A DNA stretch of 64,000 nucleotides from positions 7,958,501 to 8,022,500 of the forward strand of contig CM065321.1 of assembly GCA_033032175.1 (NCBI GenBank). The letters run 5' to 3'. Position numbers and translations under genes: made by a program. Every line of letters begins with the position of its first letter. Positions within the stretch are counted from its first letter, which is position 1. Below the pieces are notes generated by a model. That model saw nothing but the letters and a program-made list of their open reading frames with translations, did no database searches and was not told where the DNA came from. This DNA comes from Saturnia japonica (Eukaryota; Arthropoda; Insecta; Lepidoptera; Saturniidae). Below are positions 22,401-37,400 of the stretch, one piece after another.

Positions 22401-25400
22401 TTTTAAAATTTAAATTTCGGTTTTTATAAATTACAAATTTATAAATTTACACGTTTTGTATAAATTTGAATAAATAAACTTTATATATAATAAATGATAT
22501 AAACTCAAGAGATTGTATTTATCTACTAGCTGTGCCCCTCGGTTTCACCCGAGTTTTTATCCAACAAATACCGCGCCGCTAACGCGACGGACCCGTGTAG
22601 TCTATCATAATTGATATCATTTTCCGCAAGTACAAATAATTTAAATTTTTCATTTTCTCCTGAACTATGTGTCCTAATTTATAATTTCTATAAAAAGAAA
22701 AATTTAAATTGTCTTTATGATAAAATAACTTTGTTCGTAAGGATTACAATTACAATTTTTAATCTTCAACATAAAAACTCGCAAAATACCTTATTGTGGC
22801 TTATGCTATTAAGAAATAGGCATATGTTATCGGAGACTTTTTTAGATATACTAAAGAGCAATATTTTTGTATTGTAGAATATTATATTTACGTATCACTA
22901 ACCATTACGCCAGCGCATGCGGATAAAGTAGTTCGGGAAGACTTTCACTTCGACTTACTTAAACAAAAATCAATATTTAAGGCTAGCTGAGAGGTTTAGC
23001 TTAGTTCCAGATAGCCTATACTATTTTTCGTGAATCTGGATATCATATACAAAAAGAATTTTTTGAATACGACTGCTACCAGTTGTCCAGAGATTACCAT
23101 GTTTAAACAATCAGACAAAAAAAAACTCGTCCGCTTTACTAAATTATTAATAGTACCTATACACGGACTGGCCTCGGAACACGACAAACCAAAAGAAAAT
23201 CATACATGTGTTTAACACTATGTGTATGATGGTCGCGATCCCTACTACCCTGCTATATTACTGTATATACACTGACTAATCTTTGAACATAATAAACCAA
23301 AAGAAAATTATAGATGTTTTTTTTCTTTCAAATTAGCCTAAGGAGCCCTAAAGAAATAGAGCCACTTATGGCTTTGACAGCTTCACCAGGCTTGGAGGCG
23401 AACGTTTAAGGCATTCAGCCGCGAAAGCGTGAGCAACATGCGCACAAAGGTGCCAAAGTGGCCAGACGTCTGCTTGGGCTATTACCGCGATTGTGAAAAG
23501 GTCGCGAACTGACTAATTCCCTATCTGTAGAAAATTCGAGCTAAACTAACGCATACATATAACATGTCCCTGCCTCTAGGAGAAAGGAATGAACATGTGT
23601 ATATGTATTTAGTATTCTGGAAACATGATCGAAAGTAACTATAGTAAAAAAAGAAAAGAAAGGTCCCTTACAGAATCTATGTACTTATGTGGTGTGCACG
23701 TATGTATGTACATATTGTGTGTAATGATGTGTGTGGGTAGCTACATATTTGCAGGTGCAGTGTCACCTGTATCGCGCGAGCGGCTGCATGACACACAATA
23801 TGTTCTACACCGAGGGAACGGACCTAGGCTTGAGTTGCCGTAAGAGAGGGAGGACATGACGGGTTTGCGGGAGCGAAATTAGCCGCCCGTCCCCTGCGGA
23901 GGGAACGGTGGTTTCGCGGGCGTGGGCGCGAGCACGCTTTGTTTGGAGAGACGGTGGAGTAGTATTTGTTTATTTCCTCGACCTTATAAACGGGCTCGGT
24001 GATGATATTTGCGACTGGAGTTGTTCGCGTGGGATGTTCGGTTTTGGGGTTTAAGTCGCGGCAGCTTTCACCAACAGATTCATGTGATTCGAAGCAGTGT
24101 CGAAGTACGATCGCGTAAGATATTTAATATACGATTCGACCAACGTACCAAGGGGCTTTGTTAATTTTACGTAAGAATCGGTTTTGGAGGATTTGGAATT
24201 TGTTAATGTTGATCTTTGACGTATGCGCGAATGTAGCGCAGCTTATATGTCATGATAGGACGGACATATGTTTTGTATAATGTAAGCTTATGTCTCCGGA
24301 ACATTTTGCTTAGTATCAAGGAGTGCAGTCTATGTGTATTGTAAATCACCCTTATTTTTTAAAACACGAAACACTGTTATTTCTTCTTAAAAGCTTAAAT
24401 ATGAATTTCCATAACCCTAAATTTAGAAATAGTGGGTTCTTCATACAATCTTTCATCCCCTGTTCCACCTCTTAAAGTTTTATTTTCACGACATAAGGTA
24501 AGCCAATGTTTTTCTTCAAGGTCCAATTTATCTCTATACCAAAATTCATCAAATTTGGTTTGATGCGTTCTTCGTACAAACTTTCATCGTCTATTTCAGG
24601 GCGTGAAATGCAACAAACAGGACAGACAAAGTTACTTTCACATTTATAATATTAGTATGGATTATTCATTTCATTATGCTGTCGTTCTATATGGTGTCAG
24701 TAAATTACCCAATAGCAGAATAACGACAACAGTTTATAATAATAAATTTTTGAAATTAATTCTCTCTCTCTCTCTATACCTTTCTTTGTTTCTAAAGAGA
24801 ACTGATACTTTAGCATGGTAAAAATAGCAAAAGATCGATTGTTGTGGTGTCCTTTTTGTTTTCTATAATAGGGATTTTTATATTGTTAACACAAATCTGA
24901 AAAGTGAATAAAAGAAGGTCGATTCTTTGGAGTGATCGATCTTTTAGACCTCGATTTATTATGAATCGATACATCAGAGTTTGATTCGAATCGATCTTTT
25001 TCGGAATGAATTGCCTAGCAGCGATGCGGCACTCGACTTGCTTGCGTGGTTATATCCAACCTCGGGTGACCACTTATTAATATGATTTATTATATAGATG
25101 TAAGGTCAACTCATATTGGAAAGTTCCAAATTCTCTGAAACTGTACATTTTTTAACTTTATGTAAACTTTCTATAATCATCATTTTACAAACCAGTTTCA
25201 AAGTTTCAGCCAATACAACTGAAGAGCTATTATAACAAATGTTCGACGTGATTTTTTAAATTGATATAACTTTGTTATTTATGAATTTATTGAAGTAGAA
25301 CCAACACTAAATGTTAAGTGAACCTTACCAAAGTATATTAGTTGAAACCGTTTCCAAATCAGTTAAGCCGTTTCTGAGATTAGCGCGCACCAACGTTGGC

Positions 25401-28400
25401 AAACAGACAAACAGACAAAAACAAAAATTCTAACAATCATTGTTTTGGGTTCTGCTGCGTTGATAAAGGCCCCCAATAATAGTTTTTCTCATATATATTC
25501 TTTGTTCAGACATCGATCAGTTACGCTTTTATTATATGTATAGATTTGTTTGAACGCTTTAATTTCTGGATGTACCTGTCAGATAGAAAAATTTCTTTTT
25601 GCACTTTATAGCATATTTATTGATGAAGATTATGGGCTATACAACTTTATGCTATAACTCTAAGAGGTGGAGTAGTAACCATAAACGTCGGACAATCTGG
25701 AAAGCTGAAGGCAAATACGGGAAATGAGAAGAGCAACGATAGCTACACGATGGGTTGGAGGCGGCGCGATCGTGAGGTGGTAGAATAAAATTAACACAGG
25801 TGATACCGTGGGGCACAGCTAGTAATGAAAACAAAAAACGGTCAAAAAGATCTATTTCTTTAACAATTTTATCAACTAAAGTATTTCTCTACGTGAAATG
25901 TTTGATAAGTGTTCTTTGATCACGTCCTTTACGGTTACCCTGTGTAAACAGGATATAAAGCGGCAATCAACGGCGAAAAGCACGAGGAATAAACTTTAAG
26001 GTTCCCCAGAGAAAGATAACTAACTGACTATGGAACAAAGTTAATCAAAAGGAGAACCGAAGGAAATACGATTTCAAGTTTACGTTTGAATGAAACGGAA
26101 CGTGATTTTACATTTAATAAGCATGTCTTCAAAAGTAAATAATATGGTAACACTGAATATATTATTACATTTAAAATGTATATGTCACTCGACAAAAAAA
26201 AAAATAGGGACGTGCTATGTCGCCGCGCGATGCATGCAGACTGACCGTGGAGGGGCGAGTGTCCTGCTATCATATTAAACGCATACGCTGGTACTTATAC
26301 TTAGGTTATTTAAAAATATAGAAAGAGTTTATAATAATGTATGAGCGCGTCGTTTACAGTATATATACTGTTTAGTAAATTTGTCAGTAGATAATATTGA
26401 AGTGAAACTTCTCTCGGGACAGTGTGAATTGGATTTTATGAAACGAAAATGTGTAACGAAAAAGAAATAGAGAATGAGATAGATTGTGTTTCTATATAGT
26501 TTCAATATTCTTCGTCTTTCCTTAATGTACTAGAAATATATACACATCTACCGCGTGATTACCGCGTACACTCAAAGATATTTTTTAAGGTAAAGTAAGG
26601 TAAGGTAAGGTAGCAATCATGCATACGGCCTGATGGAATGTGGTGACCGTGGCACATGGACGCTTGTAATTCCATAGGTATCATTAGCGCACAGCACAGG
26701 GTTATTTGGTTGTGTACTTCTGCAAGGTGAAGTATTTTACCAGTCGGATTGCCCCAAGTAGAGAGAAATTTCCAAAGGCATTTCTCTATTCCCTACCTCC
26801 CTTATGTACTCTTAGACAAAGTAGTTAATTAATGAAATAATTTTATATATTAGAAATATTTATGTGTTTAGAATAAAGTGTTTACAACAAATTAATAGAT
26901 ATCTATAGCGGAGATGTAACGTATCCTAGGGCTATTATCGGGTATACTGTATACCGAATACAGGATAAACCTGCATGACCCAATTTTTTGCAAATTAAGG
27001 CAATTACTCAAAAAATCTTTAATGTCGATGAAACGAGAGGTTTGAATTTAGATAAAAATATTCTTAGGCGTATGAGTTTATTTTTCTGTATTCGACTTGG
27101 AAAAATGTTATACTTCACATAACTGTAAGTAACAGTGGCTAACGTCGAAAGGTTCGATTCTACCGACAGTTGTTTCCTACTTACTACAATAAAAACCAGT
27201 ATAATAATTATGGTTAGCTAGACGTAGACCCTGTGTAATTTAACAATGCAATACACCGAAACATTAAAATTAATGTTTTTTTAGATCGGCAATTCATCGT
27301 CGGACGTCACTGTCAAAGCGGCCTGTAAGCCTATATACAGAAGCTGATCCCGAAATGCGACACATCAAATGAGAGTTAATGTGACTACGGGTTTATCATA
27401 GTTGGGTACAGATACCTTAACACCATGCTTGTTCCCGGAACGTGGCACGTCTAAGCATACTTTAAAGGGTTTACCCTGTGTGGTGTGGCGATCCAGTCGG
27501 ACACAATTATCGTGTCCTGCCATCTGCAGATTCCACGTTTTTTACCATGCGTAACATTTTACCAGTAGACAGCCGACAATCAAAACTGTTTTGAGCGCCC
27601 CAAAATTTTTTAATTCCCCTTACACTACAAACGTTATTATCCCGCCAAACATTTATCCTAGCATATAATAACGGTAGTAAACTTAGTAACATAACAATAA
27701 CAAAATATTACTATTAATTGAAAACTACTAACGGTAAACAAAGACTTACTAATATTACATTTACCTTAAACTAAATTTACTGCGAGTAGGTACATATTTA
27801 ATGTCGGTTACTTGGTGTATTATTGACAATAATTAGAATGTATTATAACCATAAATTATAATAAGGCATAACATCGACGACACACAGTTTAATTATGTTA
27901 ATTATAATTATGTACAGTCTACCAACAAGACATGCGATATTAATATGTATATACCATATAATGCGAACAGGCGTAAGTCAGAGCAAACTAGTTTTGACAT
28001 ACGCCCTTGTGCTTATTAGGTAAAAATACCATTTGAACATAGTAATTTTTAGTTATTAATTTCATGGAAAATACTGGATGATATTCATTCAATCTTTTAA
28101 TTTCGGTAAACATATTATATTTGTGTTAAACGGTAAAAAAAAACACAGTACATTTACCAGAGCATGCTAAGCAGAAAAAGCTTTGTGATCAAGACGACGA
28201 AATTTTAAATAATGTGGTGTACCTACCTAAAACGATACTGTCAACGTGGTTTAGCGATTGAAGATTTCATTAAATTAAAAATGGGTTTAATTCCTGCTAA
28301 TGTTCTTCATCTAGTTTTATCTAATTTCGATGAGATGTGACTATTGTGCTTTATGGTAAGTATAATACCGGCGAATACCGAGAAACTCAATTGACCTTCA

Positions 28401-31400
28401 CCCATTCTTGAGCTCTCAAGCATGCACACGCTACACGCATCATATCAGGTTACCCCGGCACCCACCCGCGACTTCGTGAGCGTTAATTACAATATAAAAT
28501 TAAATAGTAATACTATATAGCCTATAGCACTCATGGGTCATGTAGTTACCTATTAGTGAAGGAATTTTCAGAATAGGATTAGTATTTTCGAAGAGTTTGA
28601 TTCAAAAATAACCGTCACATAGAGCGAACGTTTAAACATAATATACAAAAGAGTTTCGACATTTCATTTACCTCACTCAAAGCAGTACCTAATCTACCCT
28701 ACAAATTCATCGCCTGTCAACGTTGTCATATCGGCCAGGTCAAATGTTTCTTCATGTTACATTTAAAGAACTCTAAGTATCTTTAGGAAGGAGAGAACAC
28801 ACTGTCCGGGAAATAATACCACAGTTTCAAAGAACAACATATTGAACTTCTTAGTTGGGGCCGAAGTGAAAGTTACTGTAAGACTGTGGCTTCGAAGCTC
28901 AGCGCGTTTGGTTTTGTTATGAAACAGAGACGGGGGAATTAGGTTGAACAGCTCCTGAGAATAATCGCCATTATTCACAATGCGGACTACTAGCATCTGC
29001 AATCTGTCAGGGCATGGGCAGCGGAGTTATTTTGCGAATCTATCTCAGAGGTGACAAAAGTATTTCATATATGGCTGTTCAGGATTCCGAGTATCCGAGA
29101 TTTAGTAGAGATACCACTCTTAATATAATCTTTGGAGTTGAGTTCGCTGCGAATATTCACACATAGGATATTAAGGCTGTCGTGTATTGCGAGCAAGACA
29201 TTCTAAATAGAAGGGAGGGGGAAAACGGGATTTTTACATGTAAACGCGCACACTTGCGTTTTCTTATTCGATTCTAACCAAGTTACTTGCTCCTCATGTA
29301 GATAGGCGGTACAAGGATTGGTTAAGTTCAATGCAGAGTTCCTCCGTCTCTTTTCTGTTTCTCTCCGAATACTTATTATAATACTACCCATTAACCTTAA
29401 CTAAACCCATTGGGTCTGCATGGCAATGAATAGATTCAAAAGTGACATAGTAATATTTTTTATGAGATCAAGAAGGCCATACCATACATAGGACCGAATT
29501 CAATAAAAACGGAAAATAAATAAAGAAATTAAATCACAATAATTCTGATGAATCGTCGATTTGTTTATTGAAGTCAGGCTTAGGTACTACATATTCCTGT
29601 ATTTTATTTTTATTGTAAGTGGTTTATATATAAAAAATATAGACTTAAGTCTAATTAGTTTTTGTTTTTATTTTCCTAATATAACTTTACAAGCGGACAG
29701 CACGGACATGAATTCAAAATATCTGCGACATCATAAATTAATAACAAAAACCGATAAATGTACATGGAAGGTCTCAGTTTTATTACAATTTTATATACGG
29801 GTTTAGCTTCTGTATTTTTTTACAGGGAACCTATACATAACACATGAAATGATCTGAATAAAAATGTCATAACTCGACATTGAACGTATCTCTTCATCAA
29901 TATTCAAATTGGAGGTCCCTCGATAGATCTCAGACGTAGGATGCCAATAAATTGTGATACGTAAAAGTAACTCATTTACAGATTCGAACCGACCATTTTG
30001 TCTAGGTATAATTCTAGCGTAATAAGTGATATGAATGTTAATTATATCTTGACTTCAGATTATTAAAGAGAAGCCTAAATAAAATAATTATGTCATTCGT
30101 GTTCCTGTCTTGAGTATGTTTATATAATTTAATATTAAAGTATATGTACATTTAATATAATTTCATTCATATATATTTTTTATTACATTATAATTTAGTA
30201 AACGATAATATTAGCCCATCGGTAATTGTCGTCATCAAACCCGACTTGATTTGACCTGAGCGGTCACCGAGCATCAGGGTCAAGAGGTGTCACCGGTTAG
30301 TGCCAGATTTTTAGTGCTATCTGTTTTACTCACAATGTTGCTATAGGCTATACCTAGTTCTAGTTTAATCTGCCTCCGAATTTAGCCCTTGAAAAGCAAT
30401 GGCTGATGGAGCCGAAGTCCAATAAGGACTATACAAAATGTTTCACCCCGGGACGCTGAGATAGCTAAAGCTGGCGGAGCTACAACTACGCTATTTAAAC
30501 TCAGTAGCCATAACAATTTATTTACCGTAATTTGACGAGCCTTTTTAAATTAATAACTAAAATGTACGCTGAGTAGCTTGATTGCACATTTCTATTATAC
30601 GTTAATAAATTATGGCCTGAAATTTGGTCTGCAAAGGGACCAAATAAGGGACTTTTCAAAGATCTCTTTTGATACCTTTCATGTAATTAGATTGGCTGGG
30701 CACGTTTATGATCTTTTATAAAGAGCTCAATTTGTATTAGGTTTCAGCTTTACATTAAAAATCTTTGACGAAAAATATTTATGTATGCTAAAATAGTTCA
30801 AAATTTCATCAAAAATATTTTAGTAAAGTAAAAAGCTATATATTTTTGGCTGCGGTTCAACGATTTATTTCACTTTGCTATAGGAATTTTGAACAGAACT
30901 ATGTAGTCACCAAATGACGTAGTTACACACCTTAATTATATAATCTTCTGTTTAATCATTATCAATAAATCAGTAGTTCTGCCTGTACATGCATTGTTTT
31001 TTTTGCAAATTTCTTGATAAACATCCTATATGAAGGATCACGAATATGCCATAAAAATGTGTCTGTCTGTCTGTAGGTATGTCCGGATTTAACTCAAAAA
31101 CGACTTTACCGATTGTTACATTTTTTAATGCTTATGTCATTGGTCAATTGATAGGTTATAATAATTTTCAATAATACTTGTAGAAACCGTAAAATGTTAT
31201 TAAAAAAATAGTATGTTTATTCTCAATTGATTTTGATGAAATTTTGTACAAGGGAAATATATGTCATTCCATAAAATTGATAAGTTATAAGAAATGTCAA
31301 TAACACTACTAGGAATAGTAAAAATAAGAATTTCAAAGAATTAAATTTTCATCCGATTCTGATCAAATTTTAGGTTGAGAGGAAGCATACGTCATTTTAT

Positions 31401-34400
31401 AATGGATAGGCTACAATAATCGTCAATAATGTGACTAAAAATGAAAATACAGGACGAAAATAATTACTGCGTAAGAAACTCAAACGGAATCACCGGCACA
31501 CTTTCAGATTGAATTATAAAAAAAACCTAAAATTGTATAGGTATATATACTGCTATCGCAAAATGGCCACATTGGGTTTAATAGTAAAGTATTATACGAA
31601 AAAAAAAAGTTGTTCATCGATAGATGAGTTTCGATTGATATTCTTCGTTGTCATGTCGGTCTACAAAAACGATGCTACGGTAAAAGCATCTTCTAAGTAA
31701 TTGCCTGACTGATCCCTAAACACGAAGCGATGAAGCAAGTCACCGTGATAGATGTTTCATTATGCCTACACCGTAGTTTTTTGTATGTACGTGTAGGTAT
31801 ATCTTTATATTGTGCAAAACTTATATGAATTATATCCTTTACATTTTAGTAGTTCAAGACTAAGGTTTAACAGACTTAACTTTATATGTTCAACTCTCAA
31901 CCGCGCCGTCGCGCCGGTAACGCGCCCGTGTAAGCCCATCTCTTTTCTCACTTCCTGTACTTGCCTAAAGCTTTTTAAAATGCTTGATGTTCAAGGTTAC
32001 TGCTTCGATTCTTATTGCAGTAGCGTGAAGTTATATATCCTATAATCTTTCTCATTAAATACACTATAAGCTGTAAAAATTTTGTATCAACTCTCATAGG
32101 TAATTCCATTTATTAGAGCGCTCAAACAAGAAAAAGACTATCTCTTAAGTTTTATATTATTAGTATAGATTGTTAGGGCAATAATGCTACTTAAATAATA
32201 TACATGTTAAAATTATTTAAAAAAAATACATTATAGAAAATAGACATTAAGTTCGTAAAAATATTATCTAAGTTTTATCTAGCCCGTAAAATACCTAGAA
32301 TTTATTACGTAAAGAAGCGAATTCCTCATTATACATATGTCACGTCCGCCGACAGTCTCACTTGAGTGTTTTTCTCTTTAAACCTCCGAATAAAGAAGGA
32401 AGGGAATAAATGTGTTTTTATTTTTACAAGCATAATCCAAAACCGAGGAATAAAGATATCTTCTTATATTTTTTAATTATTATTCGAGTGAGGATTTTAT
32501 AATGGTAGGCTTTAATATTGTTTAATATAGAGGAACTAAAGTGAATAATCTAATTCACTGTAACATACGTTGTTAAGTGTACATATTGTATTTCAATTAT
32601 TACTTATATTTAGGTTTCCTGAATAATTTTTTTGCTCTACGTTGTATCGTTATATGAAAATAGGGACATCCGGCCACTGCCATACCGATGCGAAAATAGA
32701 TTATAGTTGTGTTCCGGCAATTACACTTGAGAAGGAGCCAAGTAGATTTAACGTATTATCATCTTGGGCCACATCGTCACTTAATATCGTGTCAATGTGG
32801 GAAACGCTAAATCTACAAATTATATATTGTTTTTTATTTTGGTGCTCGGTAAATTGACGATGGTGTCCCTTATAGTAAGAACCCTGCATAAATATCTCGT
32901 CATGTTACGCTTGAAGGACCCGTATGTAGTGAAAATGCCGTTATAATAAAAGCCGTAAATAAATTTATTCGTACTTAATATCATACTATTCAGATGATCA
33001 CTACACTGTGTTCGTGTGGATGCTAATTACTGTTTCCATTTGGTTGTTCAAAACAGAACTGTCCTGTCTCGGGACACGGCTCGCTTATACATATACCAAA
33101 CTAAAAACTAGAGTAGAAATTATTAGAATTAATTCGTTTAAAAGGAGAAGTATGCTATTATTTGCTTGACATTGTACCGTTTTACGAAAATAAGGACAAA
33201 CATCATCCGGCCACTGCAATATAATCTTGGGCTACATAGTCACTTAACATCAGGTGAGATTAAGGCCATAACAATAAACCTAAAAAGAACTTTAAAAAAA
33301 TCATCTACTTTCATATTATAAACTTCTTTTATACCACAAAATTGGCCATGCGTTGCCTATATGCCGATGTAATGTGGTATGCCTATAACCCTGCCCTCTA
33401 ATTTAGCCATAACCACATAAAATATCTAGATTTTGTTCTTAATGCGGGAGATCAGCTAACTAAACCTTCACTAACTAATTATTTAACTCTTAATTAATGC
33501 ATAATGACGTGTCTGTGTCAGAATTTTTTTGTAGATACAATTTTCATGCTAATTTACATTTTACACTTATTACTATTAATTTCATTTTTTTAATTAAAAT
33601 AACTGTAATTATCTATATCTAAATGAATATCGAATCTACTATCTAAATTGTCTTATTCATAGATCTAAACAGCTATATAAAATATGACGGCTACTGTACT
33701 TTTATTAAATATGTATTTGTATACATACACCTTCATGTTATCACTATATTTATTGGAAACTTTAATAAATACTCTACATACCAAATTAATCGTTTGATTC
33801 TTACCTCGGCGGGTCAGGGGCGTATTTCGCAACACAAGTAAGATTGATGTCCGATCCGGCCCTGACGAATAGCTCAGGTCCTGATAATATTTCGGCCTTT
33901 GACACTGTTAAAAACAATACCGTTTATTACAAAAATACTGTCAGAACTTCACAATATAGGTATTAAGAAAAACGGTTATTTATGTACGTAGATGTGTTAT
34001 AATATGATCATTAAATTAATACGTGAAACAAAAACTTTGTACCCCTTTTTAAGCGTATTGCGTGCGCGGAAGACCGTGGGATTTGGCATGGTTAAAGTTT
34101 ATATGGAGAAGGAGTGCAGAAAGCTAAAAATTATCTATAATATCTGTTACTAATATATTAAATAAAATAAATTATTACTGTGAATCCTAAACCGACAGTG
34201 CCATTGAATTTAGACCCCCCAAAATATTGACATTTTCACTCAATGAAAAGCGACAGCAAGTGATATAATATTCATTGTTTAGGTTCATACTGCAAATGTC
34301 AAACAGAAAATAGTCTATGATTAAAAAGTCGCTGGTAGAATTTCGATCATTGAGCGACCGCTGCTTTTAATAATTAGACATTCTAGAAATTGTGGTTTAT

Positions 34401-37400
34401 GTAAATAAGGTAGGACTTAGATCTCTTTAGAAATTTTACTCTATTTACGACAGCCCAACAAGTCAAATACCTTCATCCTACGAAGATTCAGCCAAATAAC
34501 CTTCTTTTGTGTTCCTACGATGCTACTCTGGTGTTACAAGCGTTCTTAAGCTACGATAACCGCTTACCATAAGATGGCCCGTATGTTTGTTACCACCTTA
34601 GTTGTATTAAAAAAAGATACTAAACATAATAAATATGAGTTTCCTTGTCTATTTGAATATCACTAAAATCTAATATAATATAAACGTTTAAAATAGAAAT
34701 AATACGAACAAATGGCAAGTTATCTTCCTATATTCATTGAAATATTTAAATATTCAACATTCAACGATAGAATTTGTAAGCGTGGTATAGAAAAATCAAA
34801 TTACATAAAAGACCTCTTCATTTCAAAGGAGCAAAAAGGACGTACCCAGTTTCGGAACATATAAAGAGAGCCGCATTTAATATAGTAAGAAAATGAAGTA
34901 TTACGTGGAACGTACAAAGGAATAAAGTATTATTAACTAAGAATATTCTCGCGTACATATGATATACGTTTATTTTCAATTTGTTATATTTTCTCGCACG
35001 TTTTAGCAATGTAGGTTAAATATTATATGATCTGTTACACAATCAAAAAAGCTTTTTTTACAAAATGATTCAACTTTTGAAATAATGTGGACATTATATA
35101 ACATGCCATAGTTAACTTTATTTATTGAAAAATGAATGAAGTATATAGCCCTGACCGAATAAATTATACAGAGCTGAAACCATAAAAGCTAGGCATATTT
35201 TTGGACATTTTCTTACAACATAAGAAAATATTTTTGGAGTTAGATAAATCTTTAAAAATTATTACAACCTTTAAAAACAACAATAATTTAACCAAAGGGA
35301 TGTTGCTAATGGAGGCTAGTTTATAATATCTACTTGAGGTGTTACTTACATATAAATTTCATTTATTTGATATATTTGAAGGCTTATTTTTATGTTTTTA
35401 GATAATGTTAAAAATGATTTGTGTATAATGTTACTTTTTAAAACAATATTTATTTTATACCAAGTTAACAAGAAAAGGATCACATTTATATACAAACGAT
35501 GAAGGACATGGTCTACAATTCAATAATATCACAAAATGTGTTTGATTAGCATCGTTAACATTAGGGGTTTATTTGGCATTTTCATTAACTATATTAAACA
35601 TAGCGCTCTGAAAAGTACTATCAATATTTTTGAAATGTGCTGATTAAGCCCTGTCATTTGATACTCAACATGGCAAATTAGAAAAAAAAATTAAATACAG
35701 GGCTGTTCTCTAGAGAGCGCCAACTTGAATTCAGTGTGACATTACATAGCTTATAACCGACGGATGATAAAGACGCTTCTAACGATACCTTATTTGTTAA
35801 AGATTTATATCGTATCATAATATATAGCTTTATAGTATTTGTAAAATAATGGTTTGGTGGTTATCTTTATTATTACAATTTTATAAATTCAAAACCATTT
35901 TTACTCACCAACAACAGTTAGCCTGAAGGATAAACTAATCTTTGGCTCTGTAGAAACTTGGCATTCGTAAGCGCCCGAATCTCGAGGTTGGGCGGGCGCC
36001 ACTCGAAGAGTCCACTCGTCGGATCCGTCAGCATGTAGCGCTGCAAAGCGGGCGTCACTGCTGTACGTGTGCACACCTACAGTTAGTATGTGCAGGTCCC
36101 GCTTTCTGATCCATGATACCTGTTCCATTAACAAATTTTTATTATTATTAATAATAATACCATTCTGTAAGTACATGAGAGTAATTTACAATGCGCGCGC
36201 ACTCTCGCACATCTCACAATCTCTCACACACATTTCTCGCTCTCGTCTATCAGACACATTCCTTGCTCGCGTCCCTCGCGTATATATCTCACTTTTTTAT
36301 TTATTTTACATATTTTTCCTTTCATAAAATATTCTTTTATGCAGATTATATGTACAAAATTATTTCGATATTTAACATCTGCCAGGTGCCCCGCAACGGC
36401 TCACTTTTTTTTGTATCTACAAATATCTCTAGCTCCGCTAGCCTTTTTCTTACAGAACAGCGCTAAGCGAGGATAGGAAAATAAAGTAATCCGCGCGCTG
36501 CCTAGCTACCTCACACATCTCTGGTGGATACACAGCCTTATTGTGGTGAAGATAGTCACACTCGATGCTATGCGTCACATCGTATATATAACGTTCGTAT
36601 ATGTACAGGCATCCACTTTTCTTTTAATATTGTGACTTTAAAACCCTAATTAACTGTTAACAAGGCTCTAAATTGGAATGAAAACACTAAAGAAGAAATA
36701 ATATTGTACTTTATGTTAATATGAATACGTCTTCTTTTTCTACAATATTATTACTATAACTCTTATTAGCTTTTATATCGTTACTAACCGAGAAAAAAAG
36801 TTGCACATTGAATTTGATATGCTAATAAAGTAGCAAAATATTGGGCTGTGATTTTGTGATTTCTTTTTAATACCAAGATTTTTAAGTATAAATTGCGCAT
36901 TACTTTTAGTAAGTAAACTAAACCTGACTACTAAACCTAATGCATAAAAAATAAGATAGTACTTACAACAAAACTGATAAAGTTAAAACATGAATAAATA
37001 CATTTATTGTTCTGACCGTACACGATATTGTTAATGTTCACTGAAGAGTATTTATTACAATGGGTAATTTTATCACAATATTTGATTAGTTAGATAGATT
37101 GACTCATCTGAGTTGTATTAATTAAGATTTCATTTCTTTTCTATATCATTTACTTAAACCTTCATAAATATACTAACATATTCAGGACCCTTGATAACGT
37201 GTTATTAATTATGCTAATCTACATTTTAATTCGCAACGATTTACGAAAACGTGTGCCATTATGATGCTAATGTGGGAGGTTGAGTGCTAACTCAATCCCA
37301 ACGTGAGCGAAAGGATCAGATAAAACAATTTTTCCTTTCTTTTACGACACGCATATATTAAGAAATTAATATAGGTTTCATTTAGGTTTGGGAGTGATTT

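Larger units (their letters stand above)
21707..33804 (-). other. dpr intron 4 (12.1 kb)
   Basis: Donor GTAAGAAT and acceptor tactattcttacag. It hosts Helitron-like copies (families D and E), SINE-like families A, B, C and K, a degraded Jockey-type LINE and a LINE remnant, all listed separately. The block 25090-25540 (ending in repeated aaacagacaaacagac) and the block 30220-30500 are more complex than background, but I do not recognise them. Confidence 0.88.
33905..35908 (-). other. dpr intron 3
   Basis: A 2,004-nt intron, donor GTGAGTAA, acceptor tgtttttaacag. It contains family G (34017-34080) and family A (34421-34615) fragments; the rest is AT-rich. Confidence 0.88.
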
